33,060 nucleotides of DNA from Pseudomonadota bacterium (GTDB lineage: Bacteria > Pseudomonadota > Gammaproteobacteria > Steroidobacterales > Steroidobacteraceae), in the NCBI GenBank assembly GCA_021787615.1, contig JAJYLP010000036.1, forward strand, positions 1 through 33,060, given 5' to 3'. How positions within the stretch are numbered: the first letter of the stretch is position 1; each line of letters opens with the position of its first letter. The notes beneath the pieces were generated by a model. That model was not told the DNA's origin and did not search any database. It worked only from the letters and a program-made list of their open reading frames with translations. The position numbers and the translations under genes are program-made. Shown here piece by piece: positions 24,614 through 33,060 of the stretch.

Positions 24614-25791
24614 CGATGCGCACCCGCCGGCGCAAGCCGCGCGATTCGCAGCGCCGCGCTCACCTGGAATGCCCGCAATGGCAGAAAGACCGCCTCGCGC
24701 CGCACGTCAAATTGGCCCTGGCGGCTGAGAATGAGCCGCAGAAACTCCCCGAGCGCCCGCCTCGGCCGCTCGCCGGGGCGCAGATTGACGTTCGCATAGA
24801 GCAGCCGGCTGAGCGGATAGCGGGCGAGCGCGACATTGGTGTAGGTCGGGGAAAGCGCCCGCTCGCCGCGACCCACCGCCAGCACCTTCACACCCGCATC
24901 AAGGAATGCCAGACCCGTGTACCCGATGCCATCAGGATCGGCAGCGACACGCCTCGCGAGTGGGAACACGGTGCCGGAGAGACGCATGCCTCGCCGCCAG
25001 TGTCCGCGATGAGCGCCGACATCGAGAACGCGCTGACGGACGAACTCCTCGAAGCCGTTCCACGGCTTGATGGCATACACATGGATCGGGCGGCGCGACC
25101 ATGCGCCGCTCACGCCGAGATCGCCCCAGGTGTCCGCTTGACGATCCCCGCGCAGATGCGAGCGCGAGAACACCGCATCGAGCTGCTTCAGCGTCAGGCG
25201 CTTGAGGGGGTTGCGCGGGTTGACGATGATCGCGATGGCGTCGAGATATCCGAACTGCCGCCAGGAGCCGCCCGAGACCGGCACGCTGGTGGGCAGGTAG
25301 CCGTACTCGGCCCGGAAAGTCGCGACGTCCACTGGCCTCAGCTCCCGCGACACGAAGGCGATGTCGATGCGGCCCTGCCGCAGAGCCTGCGCCGCATCGT
25401 CCCCCTCGTACGGCGGGCGCAAAATGATGCGCACGTGCGGGTAGAAACGCGCGAACGAGTGGATCCACGCCCGCATCAGCGCGGGCATGGTGTCCGAGCA
25501 CATCAGCCGCAGAGTACCGGAGAGGCCGCGGCCGTAGCGCGGCGTGAAGCTGCGCAGTGCGGGATCCAGTGTGGGCTGAAGCACTTCCGGAGCCGGTAGC
25601 GCCCGACCCTTGAGCATCCCCGCCCGATCCTGCGCACGGGTCTGCACTGGGTGGGTCGGGGCGATCGGCAACTGCCACTCCACGGTGGCCGGATGCACGG
25701 ACGCGCCTGCTGCGAGCGCGCACGCGGGAGAGAGCAGCGCGCCGATGGCGAGACATCGCCAGGTGCACGCCATACGTCGTTTCCGGATCAT
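24610..25791 (-). CDS. PstS-like periplasmic substrate-binding protein
   Basis: Phosphate-binding-protein-like (PBP superfamily) product of 393 residues with a signal peptide (about 1-27, cut near CALA). The body follows the PstS pattern: GTLRLMCSDTMPALMRAW near the first strand, QGRIDIAFVSRELRP for the ligand-site serine/arginine region, and LDAIAIIVNPRNPLKRLTL followed by DPDGIGYTGLAFL. The C-terminal LLYANVNLRPGERP resembles PstS ends. No PstCAB permease genes are in the window, so it is an orphan binding protein coupled to a TonB receptor. The ligand may be phosphate, a phosphorylated compound or another oxyanion. ATGA overlaps with both neighbours. Confidence 0.85.
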   Translation of the reverse strand: MIRKRRMACTWRCLAIGALLSPACALAAGASVHPATVEWQLPIAPTHPVQTRAQDRAGMLKGRALPAPEVLQPTLDPALRSFTPRYGRGLSGTLRLMCSDTMPALMRAWIHSFARFYPHVRIILRPPYEGDDAAQALRQGRIDIAFVSRELRPVDVATFRAEYGYLPTSVPVSGGSWRQFGYLDAIAIIVNPRNPLKRLTLKQLDAVFSRSHLRGDRQADTWGDLGVSGAWSRRPIHVYAIKPWNGFEEFVRQRVLDVGAHRGHWRRGMRLSGTVFPLARRVAADPDGIGYTGLAFLDAGVKVLAVGRGERALSPTYTNVALARYPLSRLLYANVNLRPGERPRRALGEFLRLILSRQGQFDVRREAVFLPLRAFQVSAALRIARLAPAGAHR

Positions 25792-28334
25792 TGCAGATAC
25801 ACGCGCGCCGAGAGCGTGAACATGCGCGGCGCGCCCGGCAGAACGCTGAGGTTATTGGTGAATCCCGAGCTCTCGTAGTATGTCGAATCCAGCAGATTCG
25901 TCACTTTGAACGTCAAGGTGTATTGATCGCGCACGTAGTACAGGGCGGCATCCACTCGGGTATAGGCCGGCAGCTCCAACATCGGCTCCGCCTTGGTCGG
26001 GCTGATGCCGTTGCGCTGCCCGTCGTGGATGATGCCGAGCCCGAAGCCCAGACCCCGCAATGCCGGCGTCTGGAACTGATAGCGGGACCACAGGTGCTCG
26101 GCCATCAGCGGGACGTTCGGCAGCTGCAGGCCGACCTCGTATTTGTCGGTCGACGCCGTGATGCGCGCGCGCGTGTACGCCGCGCCGGCGGTCAGCTGCC
26201 AGTTCGGCAGCGGCCGGGCGTTGAGCTCGAACTCCACGCCCTTGGACTGCGCCTTGCCGACCTGCTCGTAGCAGGTGCCGTAGTCGGCACAGGGGAAGTG
26301 GCTGAAGGTGTTCTTCTCGTCGATTCGGTACAGCGCCAGGGTGGAGGTCAGCCGCCCGCGCAGGAAGCTGTCCTTCTCACCGACTTCGATCTGATTCGCC
26401 GAAGTCGGCACGAAATTGCTCGTGCCGTTGATGCTGATGGCGTTCGAGGCCGGTGGCTCGAACGATGTGCTGTAGCTGGCGTAGAGGCTCCAGTGCTTGT
26501 CGGGCTGATAGACGACGCCCCCCATGGGCAGCACATCGTGCGCCGTCGAGACCGTCTCCGGCGCCGTCGTGCCCGTGATCGGATAGTAGGTGCGCTGCCA
26601 CTGCTTGTCGTAGGCGTAGCGCAGTCCCACCGATGCCTTCCAGTGCCTCGAGATCGTCAGCATGTCGGCCATGTAGGCGCCGAAGTTCTCGATGACCTCG
26701 TTGCGGTCGTCGAGCAGCGTATCCTTCCCCGGCGCCACGAGCGGCAGCGAGGACAGCGGGGGCACGTTGGCATAATCGGGATTGTAGATGTTGATGTCGA
26801 GCGAGTCCGGTCCTGTGGCCGGGGCATTGAAGAACTGCTTGCGGTCCTCATAGGCCGAGTCGCGCCCGGCGGTCAGGCCCACGACCATGTTCTGGGCGAC
26901 GCCGAGGGTCCTGAAATGCATCTGCAGGTGGGTGTCGGCATAGTGATAGCCGCGCTGGTTCAACTGACCGCGTGCACGGCGCGTGACGTAGAGCAGATTC
27001 TTGCCGACCCCCGTCACGTCGAAGCCGTGCGCCTCGTCCGTGTGCCACACGTCGCGCGTCTCGAGGTGCCAGGTCCAGCCGTTGCCGAAGCGGTGCACGA
27101 AAAACATCGACAGGACGCTGCCGTGCTCCTTGCCATAATCGCTCGGCTGCTGGTAGCGCGTCGTGATGGGCGCGACCAGATGAATGTTGTTGTCGGGTGC
27201 CACGAGGTAGCTGTCGTAGCTGTACTTGAGGGCTTGATACACGTACTGCAGCGTCAGCTTGGTGGCGGCCGAGACGCGCCACGTGAAGCTCGGCGCGACA
27301 TAGATGTTCCGGTTGTAACCGAACGTCCGGAACGTATCGGCGTTCTGGTCCGAGACGATCATCCGATAGAGAAAGTGCCGATTGCCTGCGATGGCGCCGG
27401 TGGCGTCCATCCCCGCCGTGAACCCGGGCCGCTGTCCGATGCCGACGCCGTGGCCGTCATAGGTCGTGCCGATCGCGGAGAGCTCGACGGACGTGCGGGC
27501 CTGGGGCTTCTTCGTCACCAGATTGATGAACCCGCCGGGCTGCTCCTCGCCGTTCATCACGGATGCCGGTCCACGCACCACGTCGATGCGCTGAATGCCG
27601 ATGGTCACCGGCGAGCCGAAGCGGGTCTCGAGCCCGGGCAGCCCGTCGACCAGGATCGAGTTCTGATCGTTCGCGCCGCTCGTGAAGCCGCGGAACACGA
27701 TGTCGTAGCCGGTGCTGCCGGCGCTCTGAATGCCCGTCATGTAGGCGTAGAGCGAGGACACCTGCTGCGCCTCGATGGCGTGCATGAAGCTCTGCGTGTA
27801 CGTGGAAATCGAGAACGGCGTGTCTTTCGCCGGCAGATTCATCTTCATCGCGCTGAACCCGGCGCGCGATATGAACCGCGCCAGCACGAGGACGGTCTCA
27901 AGTGATGCCGGCTTCTTCGGTGCGGCTGCGGCTATGGTCCGTGGCTTCGGCGCCGCCTGCGGCGGCAGCCTCGGCGTCGGCCTCGGGGCGGACGGATCGG
28001 CCTCGATGGCGCGCGAGCGCCGGATCGCGATGGTGCGCGCATTGACCCGCGTGAAGGTGAAGCCGGTGCCGCGCAGCAGCCGCGTCAGTGCATCCTGGGC
28101 CGCCATCCGGCCGCTGACCCGCCCGGCCTTCAGGTGCTCGAGCGCCCGATAGTCGAACAGCAGCTGCAGGTGCGCCTGGTGGGCAAAGGCGCGCAGCGCA
28201 CCCGGCATCGGCTGAGCCGGGATGCTGAACGCGATGGGGCTCAGTGGTGTGCCCGCGAAAGCCGGCGCCGCGAGCTGGCCGCAGGCGAGCAAAATCAAGC
28301 CGCAGCCGAGCCGGCATCGTGTGATGCGTGCCAT
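25788..28334 (-). CDS. TonB-dependent siderophore-type outer membrane receptor with STN signalling domain
   Basis: Outer membrane active transporter of 848 residues. It has a signal peptide (1-27, AFA), an STN domain (about 35-107, FSIPAQPMPGALRAFAHQAH) and a Pro/Ala linker. A TonB-box-like ETVLV (146-150), plug domain (ILVDGLPGLETRFG, VVRGPASVMNGEEQPGGFIN) and 22-strand-type barrel follow, ending NLLDSTYYESSGF and SARVYLQ. Plug and barrel resemble ferric-siderophore receptors, but the substrate is not certain. The STN domain and the fecI/fecR genes upstream mean it can signal its loaded state through FecR to the sigma factor. GAGGGGG is correctly spaced before ATG 28334. The gap to fecR is 83 bases, room for its own promoter. 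Confidence 0.95.
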   Translation of the reverse strand: MARITRCRLGCGLILLACGQLAAPAFAGTPLSPIAFSIPAQPMPGALRAFAHQAHLQLLFDYRALEHLKAGRVSGRMAAQDALTRLLRGTGFTFTRVNARTIAIRRSRAIEADPSAPRPTPRLPPQAAPKPRTIAAAAPKKPASLETVLVLARFISRAGFSAMKMNLPAKDTPFSISTYTQSFMHAIEAQQVSSLYAYMTGIQSAGSTGYDIVFRGFTSGANDQNSILVDGLPGLETRFGSPVTIGIQRIDVVRGPASVMNGEEQPGGFINLVTKKPQARTSVELSAIGTTYDGHGVGIGQRPGFTAGMDATGAIAGNRHFLYRMIVSDQNADTFRTFGYNRNIYVAPSFTWRVSAATKLTLQYVYQALKYSYDSYLVAPDNNIHLVAPITTRYQQPSDYGKEHGSVLSMFFVHRFGNGWTWHLETRDVWHTDEAHGFDVTGVGKNLLYVTRRARGQLNQRGYHYADTHLQMHFRTLGVAQNMVVGLTAGRDSAYEDRKQFFNAPATGPDSLDINIYNPDYANVPPLSSLPLVAPGKDTLLDDRNEVIENFGAYMADMLTISRHWKASVGLRYAYDKQWQRTYYPITGTTAPETVSTAHDVLPMGGVVYQPDKHWSLYASYSTSFEPPASNAISINGTSNFVPTSANQIEVGEKDSFLRGRLTSTLALYRIDEKNTFSHFPCADYGTCYEQVGKAQSKGVEFELNARPLPNWQLTAGAAYTRARITASTDKYEVGLQLPNVPLMAEHLWSRYQFQTPALRGLGFGLGIIHDGQRNGISPTKAEPMLELPAYTRVDAALYYVRDQYTLTFKVTNLLDSTYYESSGFTNNLSVLPGAPRMFTLSARVYLQ

Positions 28335-28375
28335 ACGACCCCCTCAGTCGAATTGTTGTCGTCCGCCTCGATATC

Positions 28376-28397
28376 GACGGCTGGCGGCGCGGTTTCC
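28376..28397 (-). promoter_or_regulatory. Possible ECF-sigma promoter ahead of the TonB receptor gene
   Basis: In the 83-base fecR-receptor gap the minus strand carries GGAAAC (28392-28397) and, 12 bases later, CGTC (28376-28379). These are the core words of many ECF promoters, but the spacing is shorter than the usual 15-17, so this is weak. Confidence 0.25.
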
Positions 28398-28417
28398 TAT
28401 ACGCGGGGGGCGCGCCC

Positions 28418-29428
28418 TCAGAGACCGGCAGAGCGATACAGCTCGATCGAGTGGTGCGGGCCCGGCCGGGCCTCGATATTGAACGAGCGCGCGAGCGCGG
28501 CCACGAAGCTGTGAACGTCGAGCGCGCGGAAATTCCCGCCGATGCGCAGCCGCGCGAGGGACGACTCGTCGATGACGAGCCTGCGGTAGTTGTAGCGGTT
28601 GAACTCCGCGACCGCCTGCTGCAGCGTCTCGCCCTGGAAATACAGCTTGCGCCGTTCCCAGAGCAGCCGCTGGGCCATCTCCTGAGGTGAAGCCCGCCGC
28701 ACCGTCACCCGGTGCGCCGTCAGAACGGCAAGCTGATGGGCCCCGAGCGTGCGCAGCGGCAGGCGCCGTGCGCTCGGCTCACCACCGACGGGCAGCACCG
28801 CAACCCGGCCACTCGTGACCAGGACCTCGACAGTCCGCGCATCGTCGCGCCGGACGTCAAAGATGGTCCCGACATCGCGCACCACACGACCATCGACCGC
28901 GACTTGAAACGGACGTCGGCTGTCGTGCACAACGTGAAACTGCGCTTCGCCCTCGACGAGCGTCACAGCGCGCAACGCCGGCAGGAAGTGCACGCGCAAT
29001 TCAGTGTGGGCGTTGAGCGTTGCGACCGTACCGTCCGGCAGGGCCACACGCGATAGTCCGGCCGGGCCGGTGCGGTAGACGCGGGTCCCGGCGTGCGGCG
29101 AGAGGCCCCACCAGGCGAGAAATGCGCCGGCCGCCGCCAAAGCTGCCGCTGCCCGCAGAGAGATGCGCGCGGCCGCCGGCCGCGCCATGCGCCGGGCGGA
29201 CGGCCGGGCGGGTGCCAGCAGATCGGCATCGACGGAGCCACTCATCGGGCGCAGCCGCGCGAGGCGCTCGGTGCGGCTCCACGCCTCGGCAAGCCGCAGA
29301 TACGCCGCCCGATGGCGTGGATCGGCCAGCAGCCAGCTCGCGAGCTCGGCGTCCTCGCACGACCCGCGCGCGTCGCAGCGGGCAATCCAGCTCGCCGCCT
29401 GGGCTTCGATGTCGGCCGCCTCAGTCAT
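28418..29428 (-). CDS. fecR: FecR-family anti-sigma factor/sigma regulator
   Basis: Inner-membrane transducer that holds the cognate ECF sigma factor and releases it when the TonB receptor is loaded. It has 336 residues. The cytoplasmic N-terminal domain (about 1-85) has AASWIARCDARGSCEDAELA, the WLLADPRHRAAY motif typical of FecR and the W of EAWSRTERL. One membrane helix lies at about 89-107, and the periplasmic FecR domain follows with LPDGTVATLNAHTELRV and LVEGEAQFHVVHDSRRPFQV. The C-terminus (FQGETLQQAVAEFNRYN onward) is an STN-like domain. The start overlaps the sigma factor stop by 8 bases, giving tight coupling. Confidence 0.93.
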   Translation of the reverse strand: MTEAADIEAQAASWIARCDARGSCEDAELASWLLADPRHRAAYLRLAEAWSRTERLARLRPMSGSVDADLLAPARPSARRMARPAAARISLRAAAALAAAGAFLAWWGLSPHAGTRVYRTGPAGLSRVALPDGTVATLNAHTELRVHFLPALRAVTLVEGEAQFHVVHDSRRPFQVAVDGRVVRDVGTIFDVRRDDARTVEVLVTSGRVAVLPVGGEPSARRLPLRTLGAHQLAVLTAHRVTVRRASPQEMAQRLLWERRKLYFQGETLQQAVAEFNRYNYRRLVIDESSLARLRIGGNFRALDVHSFVAALARSFNIEARPGPHHSIELYRSAGL

Positions 29429-29999
29429 GCCGCTTCAACCGTCGGGCCAGACGCCCGGCCAGGGAATACGGTCGGTCGGCAACCACTTCGCGCGCGAACA
29501 GCGATTCGGCGCAGCGCCGGACCGCACGTGCAAGCAGCTGTTCAACTGTGCTCTCCTTGATCCGCAGATGTCGGGCAATCTCACGCTGTGACAACCCGTA
29601 GACGCGCCGCAGCGTCAACGCCTGCCGGCAACGCTCCGGCAGCTCTGCGACACACTGCGCGAGCAGCGCCAGCTCCTGGTGCGCATTGACGATCTCCTCG
29701 ACCTGGGCGCTCTCATCGAGCACATCGAGCGCGGCGATATCGGCCACGAGGTTGATGGGCACCACGTCGCGGTGGCGCAGCCAGTCGAGCGCCACATTGC
29801 GCGCCACCGTCAGCGCGAATGCGCGCACCGATCGTATCTCGACGCCCGAGTCGTGCTGAGCGCTGAGCAGGCGCGCATAAGTCTCCTGCAGCAGCTCGTC
29901 GACGTCCGCCGCATTGTGCGCGTAACGAAAGAGGAACGCCCGCAGAAGCCCTTCGCATTCAAGCGCCTCGAGAAGATATCGACTGCCCGCTGCCGCCAC
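29421..29999 (-). CDS. fecI: ECF RNA polymerase sigma factor, FecI-like
   Basis: Extracytoplasmic-function sigma factor expected to direct transcription of the downstream receptor cluster. Region 2 is seen in LLRAFLFRYAHNAADVDELLQETYARLL and AFALTVARNVALDWLRHRD (split here as two neighbouring segments). Region 4 appears as LPERCRQALTLRRVYGLSQR and IARHLRIKESTVEQLLARAV. I prefer GTG 29999, preceded by AGAGGGGGA, giving 192 residues as usual for the family. In-frame ATGs at 30026 and 30086 would add 9 and 29 atypical residues and lack good ribosome binding sites. The adjacent overlapping fecR and STN receptor identify the system type. Confidence 0.92.
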   Translation of the reverse strand: MAAAGSRYLLEALECEGLLRAFLFRYAHNAADVDELLQETYARLLSAQHDSGVEIRSVRAFALTVARNVALDWLRHRDVVPINLVADIAALDVLDESAQVEEIVNAHQELALLAQCVAELPERCRQALTLRRVYGLSQREIARHLRIKESTVEQLLARAVRRCAESLFAREVVADRPYSLAGRLARRLKRHD

Positions 30000-30102
30000 T
30001 CGTCCCCCTCTTGCGCAAGCGAGCATGCGCCGACAGGTTGGGGCCTGCAAGCAGTCCGGAGCGAGTTGCGCAGCGCGCAGCGCCAAGCGCGCGCTGATGT
30101 GT

Positions 30103-30140
30103 AGGAGATTGCCGACTCGTCCGTCTTGAGGGGATTGCCG
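30103..30140. repeat. Two direct repeats upstream of the sigma factor gene
   Basis: AGGAGATTGCCG (30103-30114) and AGGGGATTGCCG (30129-30140) match at 11 of 12 bases and are 26 bp apart. They fill the gap between the zwf stop and the sigma factor gene, where a regulator of the cluster would bind. Confidence 0.45.
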
Positions 30141-30142
30141 CT

Positions 30143-31522
30143 TTAGACAGCGACGTCCGGATCGTACCAGCCTTCCGGCGGCGCCACGCGCGCAGCTTCC
30201 TGCGGGCCCCAGCCCCCCGGCTCGTACGGATACACGGGCGTGTCCGCCTTGAGGACCGGATCGACGATGCGCCAGGCTTCCTCGACGTAATCCTCGCGGG
30301 CAAACAATGTCCGATCGCCTGACATCGCATCAGTGAGCACCCGCTCGTAGGCGTCCATCTCGTTCGACCCGGGATGCCGGCTCGCCAAGAGCTCATTGGT
30401 CTGGCCGATTCCGAGCTCCGCCTCGTCCATGACGTTCAGGCCGATGGCCATCTCGTTCTGCGGGCTGATACGGAAGCGGAAGTAGTCATGTTGCGGCGTG
30501 CACCCCGGATATACCGCGGGCGGGCGGCGCAGATGCGCAACCACCTCGGTGCAAGTCACGGGCAATGACTTGCCGGCGCGGATGTAGAACGGCACGCCCT
30601 GCCAGCGCCAGTTGTCGATCTCGAGCCGGATGGCCGCGAAGGTCTCGGTCTTTGATCCCGGCGCGACGCCCTTTTCATTGAGATAGCCGCGGAACTGCCC
30701 GCGCACCAGATCCCTCGGCGCGAGCGCCGGTATCGCCTTGAGGACCTTCACCTTCTCGTCGCGGATCGATTCGCTGTCGGTGCGCGCCGGCGGCTCCATG
30801 GCAAGATTGGCCATCACCTGGAACAGATGGTTCTGCACGACGTCGCGCACCGTGCCGACCGGATCGTAGAACGCACCGCGCCCGGCGATGCCGAAATTCT
30901 CGGCCATCGTGATCTGCACGCTCTTGATGTAGTCCCGATTCCAGAACGCCTCGAGCAGCGCGTTCGTGAAGCGGAAGAACACCATGTTGTGCACCGGGCG
31001 CTTGCCGAGGTAGTGATCGATGCGAAAGATATGCTCCTCGTCGAAGGAGCCGAGCAGGATCTGATTGAGCGAGCGCGCCGACTGCAGATCGCGGCCGAAG
31101 GGCTTCTCCACCACCACCCGGGTGCCTTTCTCAGTGCATCCGGCCTTCGAGAGCTGCTCGACGACCGCGCCGAAGAGCGACGGCGGAATGGCCAGGTAAT
31201 GCGCCGGACGGCGCGCCGCGCCGAGCAGCTTGCGCAGCGCGGCGAAGGTCGCCGCGTCGGCGTAATCACCGTCCACGTACGACAGGAGCGAGGTCAGCTT
31301 CGCGAACGCGTCCTCGTCCACGCCGTCGCCGAACTTCTCCAGGCTGTCACGGGCGCGCTCGCGCAACTGCTCGATGCGCCAGCCGGCCTTGGCCACGCCG
31401 ATGACCGGCACATTCAGCGTGCCGCGCTTGATCATCGCCTGCAGCGCGGGGAAGATTTTCTTGTGAGCCAGATCGCCGGTGGCGCCGAAGAACACCAGCG
31501 CGTCGCTGTGCGTATCGTTCAT
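30143..31522 (-). CDS. zwf: Glucose-6-phosphate 1-dehydrogenase
   Basis: Oxidises glucose 6-phosphate to 6-phosphogluconolactone with NAD(P)+, the entry to the oxidative pentose phosphate and Entner-Doudoroff routes. It has 459 residues. The N-terminal nucleotide site is GATGDLAHKK (13-22), with EKPFG (139-143) after it. The substrate motif RIDHYLGK (167-174) and QNHLFQ with catalytic H232 are intact. The C-terminal half has NWRWQGVPFYIRAGK and ends AWRIVDPVL. ATG 31522 lies 22 bases after the gnd stop, so it is the last gene of a pgi-gnd-zwf operon. A lactonase gene is not next to it here. Confidence 0.96.
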   Translation of the reverse strand: MNDTHSDALVFFGATGDLAHKKIFPALQAMIKRGTLNVPVIGVAKAGWRIEQLRERARDSLEKFGDGVDEDAFAKLTSLLSYVDGDYADAATFAALRKLLGAARRPAHYLAIPPSLFGAVVEQLSKAGCTEKGTRVVVEKPFGRDLQSARSLNQILLGSFDEEHIFRIDHYLGKRPVHNMVFFRFTNALLEAFWNRDYIKSVQITMAENFGIAGRGAFYDPVGTVRDVVQNHLFQVMANLAMEPPARTDSESIRDEKVKVLKAIPALAPRDLVRGQFRGYLNEKGVAPGSKTETFAAIRLEIDNWRWQGVPFYIRAGKSLPVTCTEVVAHLRRPPAVYPGCTPQHDYFRFRISPQNEMAIGLNVMDEAELGIGQTNELLASRHPGSNEMDAYERVLTDAMSGDRTLFAREDYVEEAWRIVDPVLKADTPVYPYEPGGWGPQEAARVAPPEGWYDPDVAV

Positions 31523-31544
31523 GTGAACCTCATCGGGTCTCGAC

Positions 31545-32561
31545 TCATTTCTCCGGCTTCTCGAGGTGGCCGCCGAATCCGTAGCGCATCGCCGAGAGGA
31601 TCTTCGCCTGGAAATCGGCCTCGCCGCGCGAACTGAAGCGCTCGTACAGCGCCGTGGTGAGCACCGGGGCCGGCTGTCCCTCGTCGACCGCGGCCTTGAT
31701 CGTCCAGCGTCCCTCGCCCGAGTCCGATACGTGGCCGGCGAATTTCGCGAGCCCGGGGTCGCCGCACAGCGCTGCTGCCGTCAGGTCGAGCAGCCAGGAG
31801 GCGATCACACTGCCGCGCCGCCACACCTCGGCGATGTCCGGCAGGTCCAGATCGTACTGATAGTTCTGCGGATCGCGCAGCGGCGTCGTCTCGGCGTCGA
31901 CCTCCTTGGCGCCCTTGCCGACGTTCGCAGCGCGCAGGATGCCGAGTCCCTCGGCATAGGCGGCCATGATGCCGTACTCGATGCCATTGTGGACCATCTT
32001 GACGAAGTGACCGGCACCGTTCGGCCCGCAGTGCAGATAGCCCTGCTCGGCGGCGCCGGGCGGGTCCGTGCGCCCCGGTGTGCGCGGGATGGAGCCGATG
32101 CCGGGTGCGAGGCGCGCGAAGATCGGGTCCAGGCGCTGCACCGCCGCGCTGTCGCCGCCGATCATCATGCAGTAGCCCCGCTCGAGGCCCCATACCCCGC
32201 CGCTGGTGCCGACATCGATGTAACGGATGCCTTTACCGGACAGCGTCTGCGCCCGGCGAATGTCGTCAACGTAGTAGGAGTTGCCGCCATCGATGACGAT
32301 ATCGCCCTTGCCGAGCAGCGGCACCAGATCCGCGAGCGTGTCATCGACCGCCGCGGCCGGCACCATCAGCCACACGGCGCGCGGGGTCTGCAGCTTCTGC
32401 ACGAACTCGGCGAGCGATGCGGCGCCCGTGGCCTTCTCCTTCGCGAGTTCGGCGACGGCCGCCGCCGACCGATCGAACACAACGCAGTCGTGGCCGCCCT
32501 GCAGCAGCCGCCGCACCATGTTTGCGCCCATGCGTCCGAGACCGATCATTCCAAGTTGCAT
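31545..32561 (-). CDS. gnd: 6-phosphogluconate dehydrogenase, short (GntZ/YqeC-like) form
   Basis: Oxidatively decarboxylates 6-phosphogluconate to ribulose 5-phosphate. With 338 residues it belongs to the short class, which is often NAD-preferring, unlike the ~470-residue enterobacterial Gnd. The Rossmann motif is GLGRMG (7-12), VIDGGNSYYVDD is at 89-100, the SGG substrate loop is at 120-122 and GHFVKMVHNGIEYG (184-197) holds catalytic K188. ATG 32561 is chosen over an upstream in-frame start because AGGAGCG sits properly before it and the family begins MQLGMIG. Preceded by pgi with a stem-loop between, followed by zwf. Confidence 0.94.
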   Translation of the reverse strand: MQLGMIGLGRMGANMVRRLLQGGHDCVVFDRSAAAVAELAKEKATGAASLAEFVQKLQTPRAVWLMVPAAAVDDTLADLVPLLGKGDIVIDGGNSYYVDDIRRAQTLSGKGIRYIDVGTSGGVWGLERGYCMMIGGDSAAVQRLDPIFARLAPGIGSIPRTPGRTDPPGAAEQGYLHCGPNGAGHFVKMVHNGIEYGIMAAYAEGLGILRAANVGKGAKEVDAETTPLRDPQNYQYDLDLPDIAEVWRRGSVIASWLLDLTAAALCGDPGLAKFAGHVSDSGEGRWTIKAAVDEGQPAPVLTTALYERFSSRGEADFQAKILSAMRYGFGGHLEKPEK

Positions 32562-32598
32562 GAATCGCTCCTTTGTCTGTTGACGACGGGACACCGGC

Positions 32599-32618
32599 GC
32601 CGCCGCCTGCGCGGCGGC
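32599..32618. repeat. GC-only stem-loop between pgi and gnd
   Basis: GCCGCCGC (32599-32606), loop CTGC and GCGGCGGC (32611-32618) form a perfect 8-bp stem in the 73-base pgi-gnd spacer. No T-run follows, so it may be an mRNA stability or processing element that sets relative expression within the operon. Confidence 0.5.
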
Positions 32619-32634
32619 ACGCCGGCGCGCACGC

Positions 32635-33060
<426 letters not shown>

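Noticed and set aside
25791-27905. A 704-codon plus-strand open frame
   Set aside because: It is antisense to the TonB receptor gene, has no family motif and has the skewed composition of a shadow frame.
28376-28397. Confident ECF promoter for the TonB receptor
   Set aside because: The GGAAAC and CGTC words are present but 12 bases apart, shorter than normal, so it is kept only as a low-confidence feature.

Overview
The window is GC-rich (the first ~300 bases are visibly more AT-rich) and carries about 24 densely packed protein genes. No rRNA, tRNA, CRISPR array or insertion sequence was seen. The mix of ECF sigma/FecR/TonB receptor, FAD-less molybdenum hydroxylases with twin-arginine signals, XdhC, PpsA and a pgi-gnd-zwf order points to a free-living proteobacterium. 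A gammaproteobacterium near Xanthomonadales/Nevskiales/Steroidobacterales is my best guess, from gene content only.

Layout. (1) 1-2072: a hipB-hipA toxin-antitoxin module behind an AT-rich leader with three similar inverted repeats; a possible truncated gene leaves the left edge on the minus strand. (2) 2106-11958: a molybdenum hydroxylase region. It has two separate two-subunit (2Fe-2S + molybdopterin) enzymes, one on each strand. Between them lie a BlaI/M56-peptidase (BlaR1-like) regulatory pair and one accessory pair (XdhC-like and MocA-like) that could serve both enzymes. (3) 11996-16038: PolX, a divergent PRPP-synthetase-like protein and an aminoglycoside-phosphotransferase-like kinase. 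(4) 16300-20848: PEP synthase, a CBS-pair protein, 6-phosphofructokinase and a second CBS-pair protein, all on the plus strand; a perfect 28-bp palindrome precedes the phosphofructokinase gene. (5) 20970-22076: an old-yellow-enzyme oxidoreductase. (6) 22086-29999, minus strand: a six-gene cluster of ECF sigma factor, FecR anti-sigma, STN-domain TonB receptor, PstS-like binding protein, YncE-like propeller and an internally duplicated exported protein. The last four genes are joined by three successive ATGA start/stop overlaps. (7) 30143-33060, minus strand: pgi (partial), gnd and zwf.

The six-gene cluster (6) is the best candidate for an undescribed system. It looks like a cell-surface-signalled uptake unit with an orphan binding protein (no ABC permease genes here) and two exported proteins of unknown role. 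Second-tier points are the M56 peptidase carrying DUF3471-like periplasmic domains in place of a penicillin sensor, the CBS/PpsA/PfkA carbon-flux cluster, and the hipBA operators.
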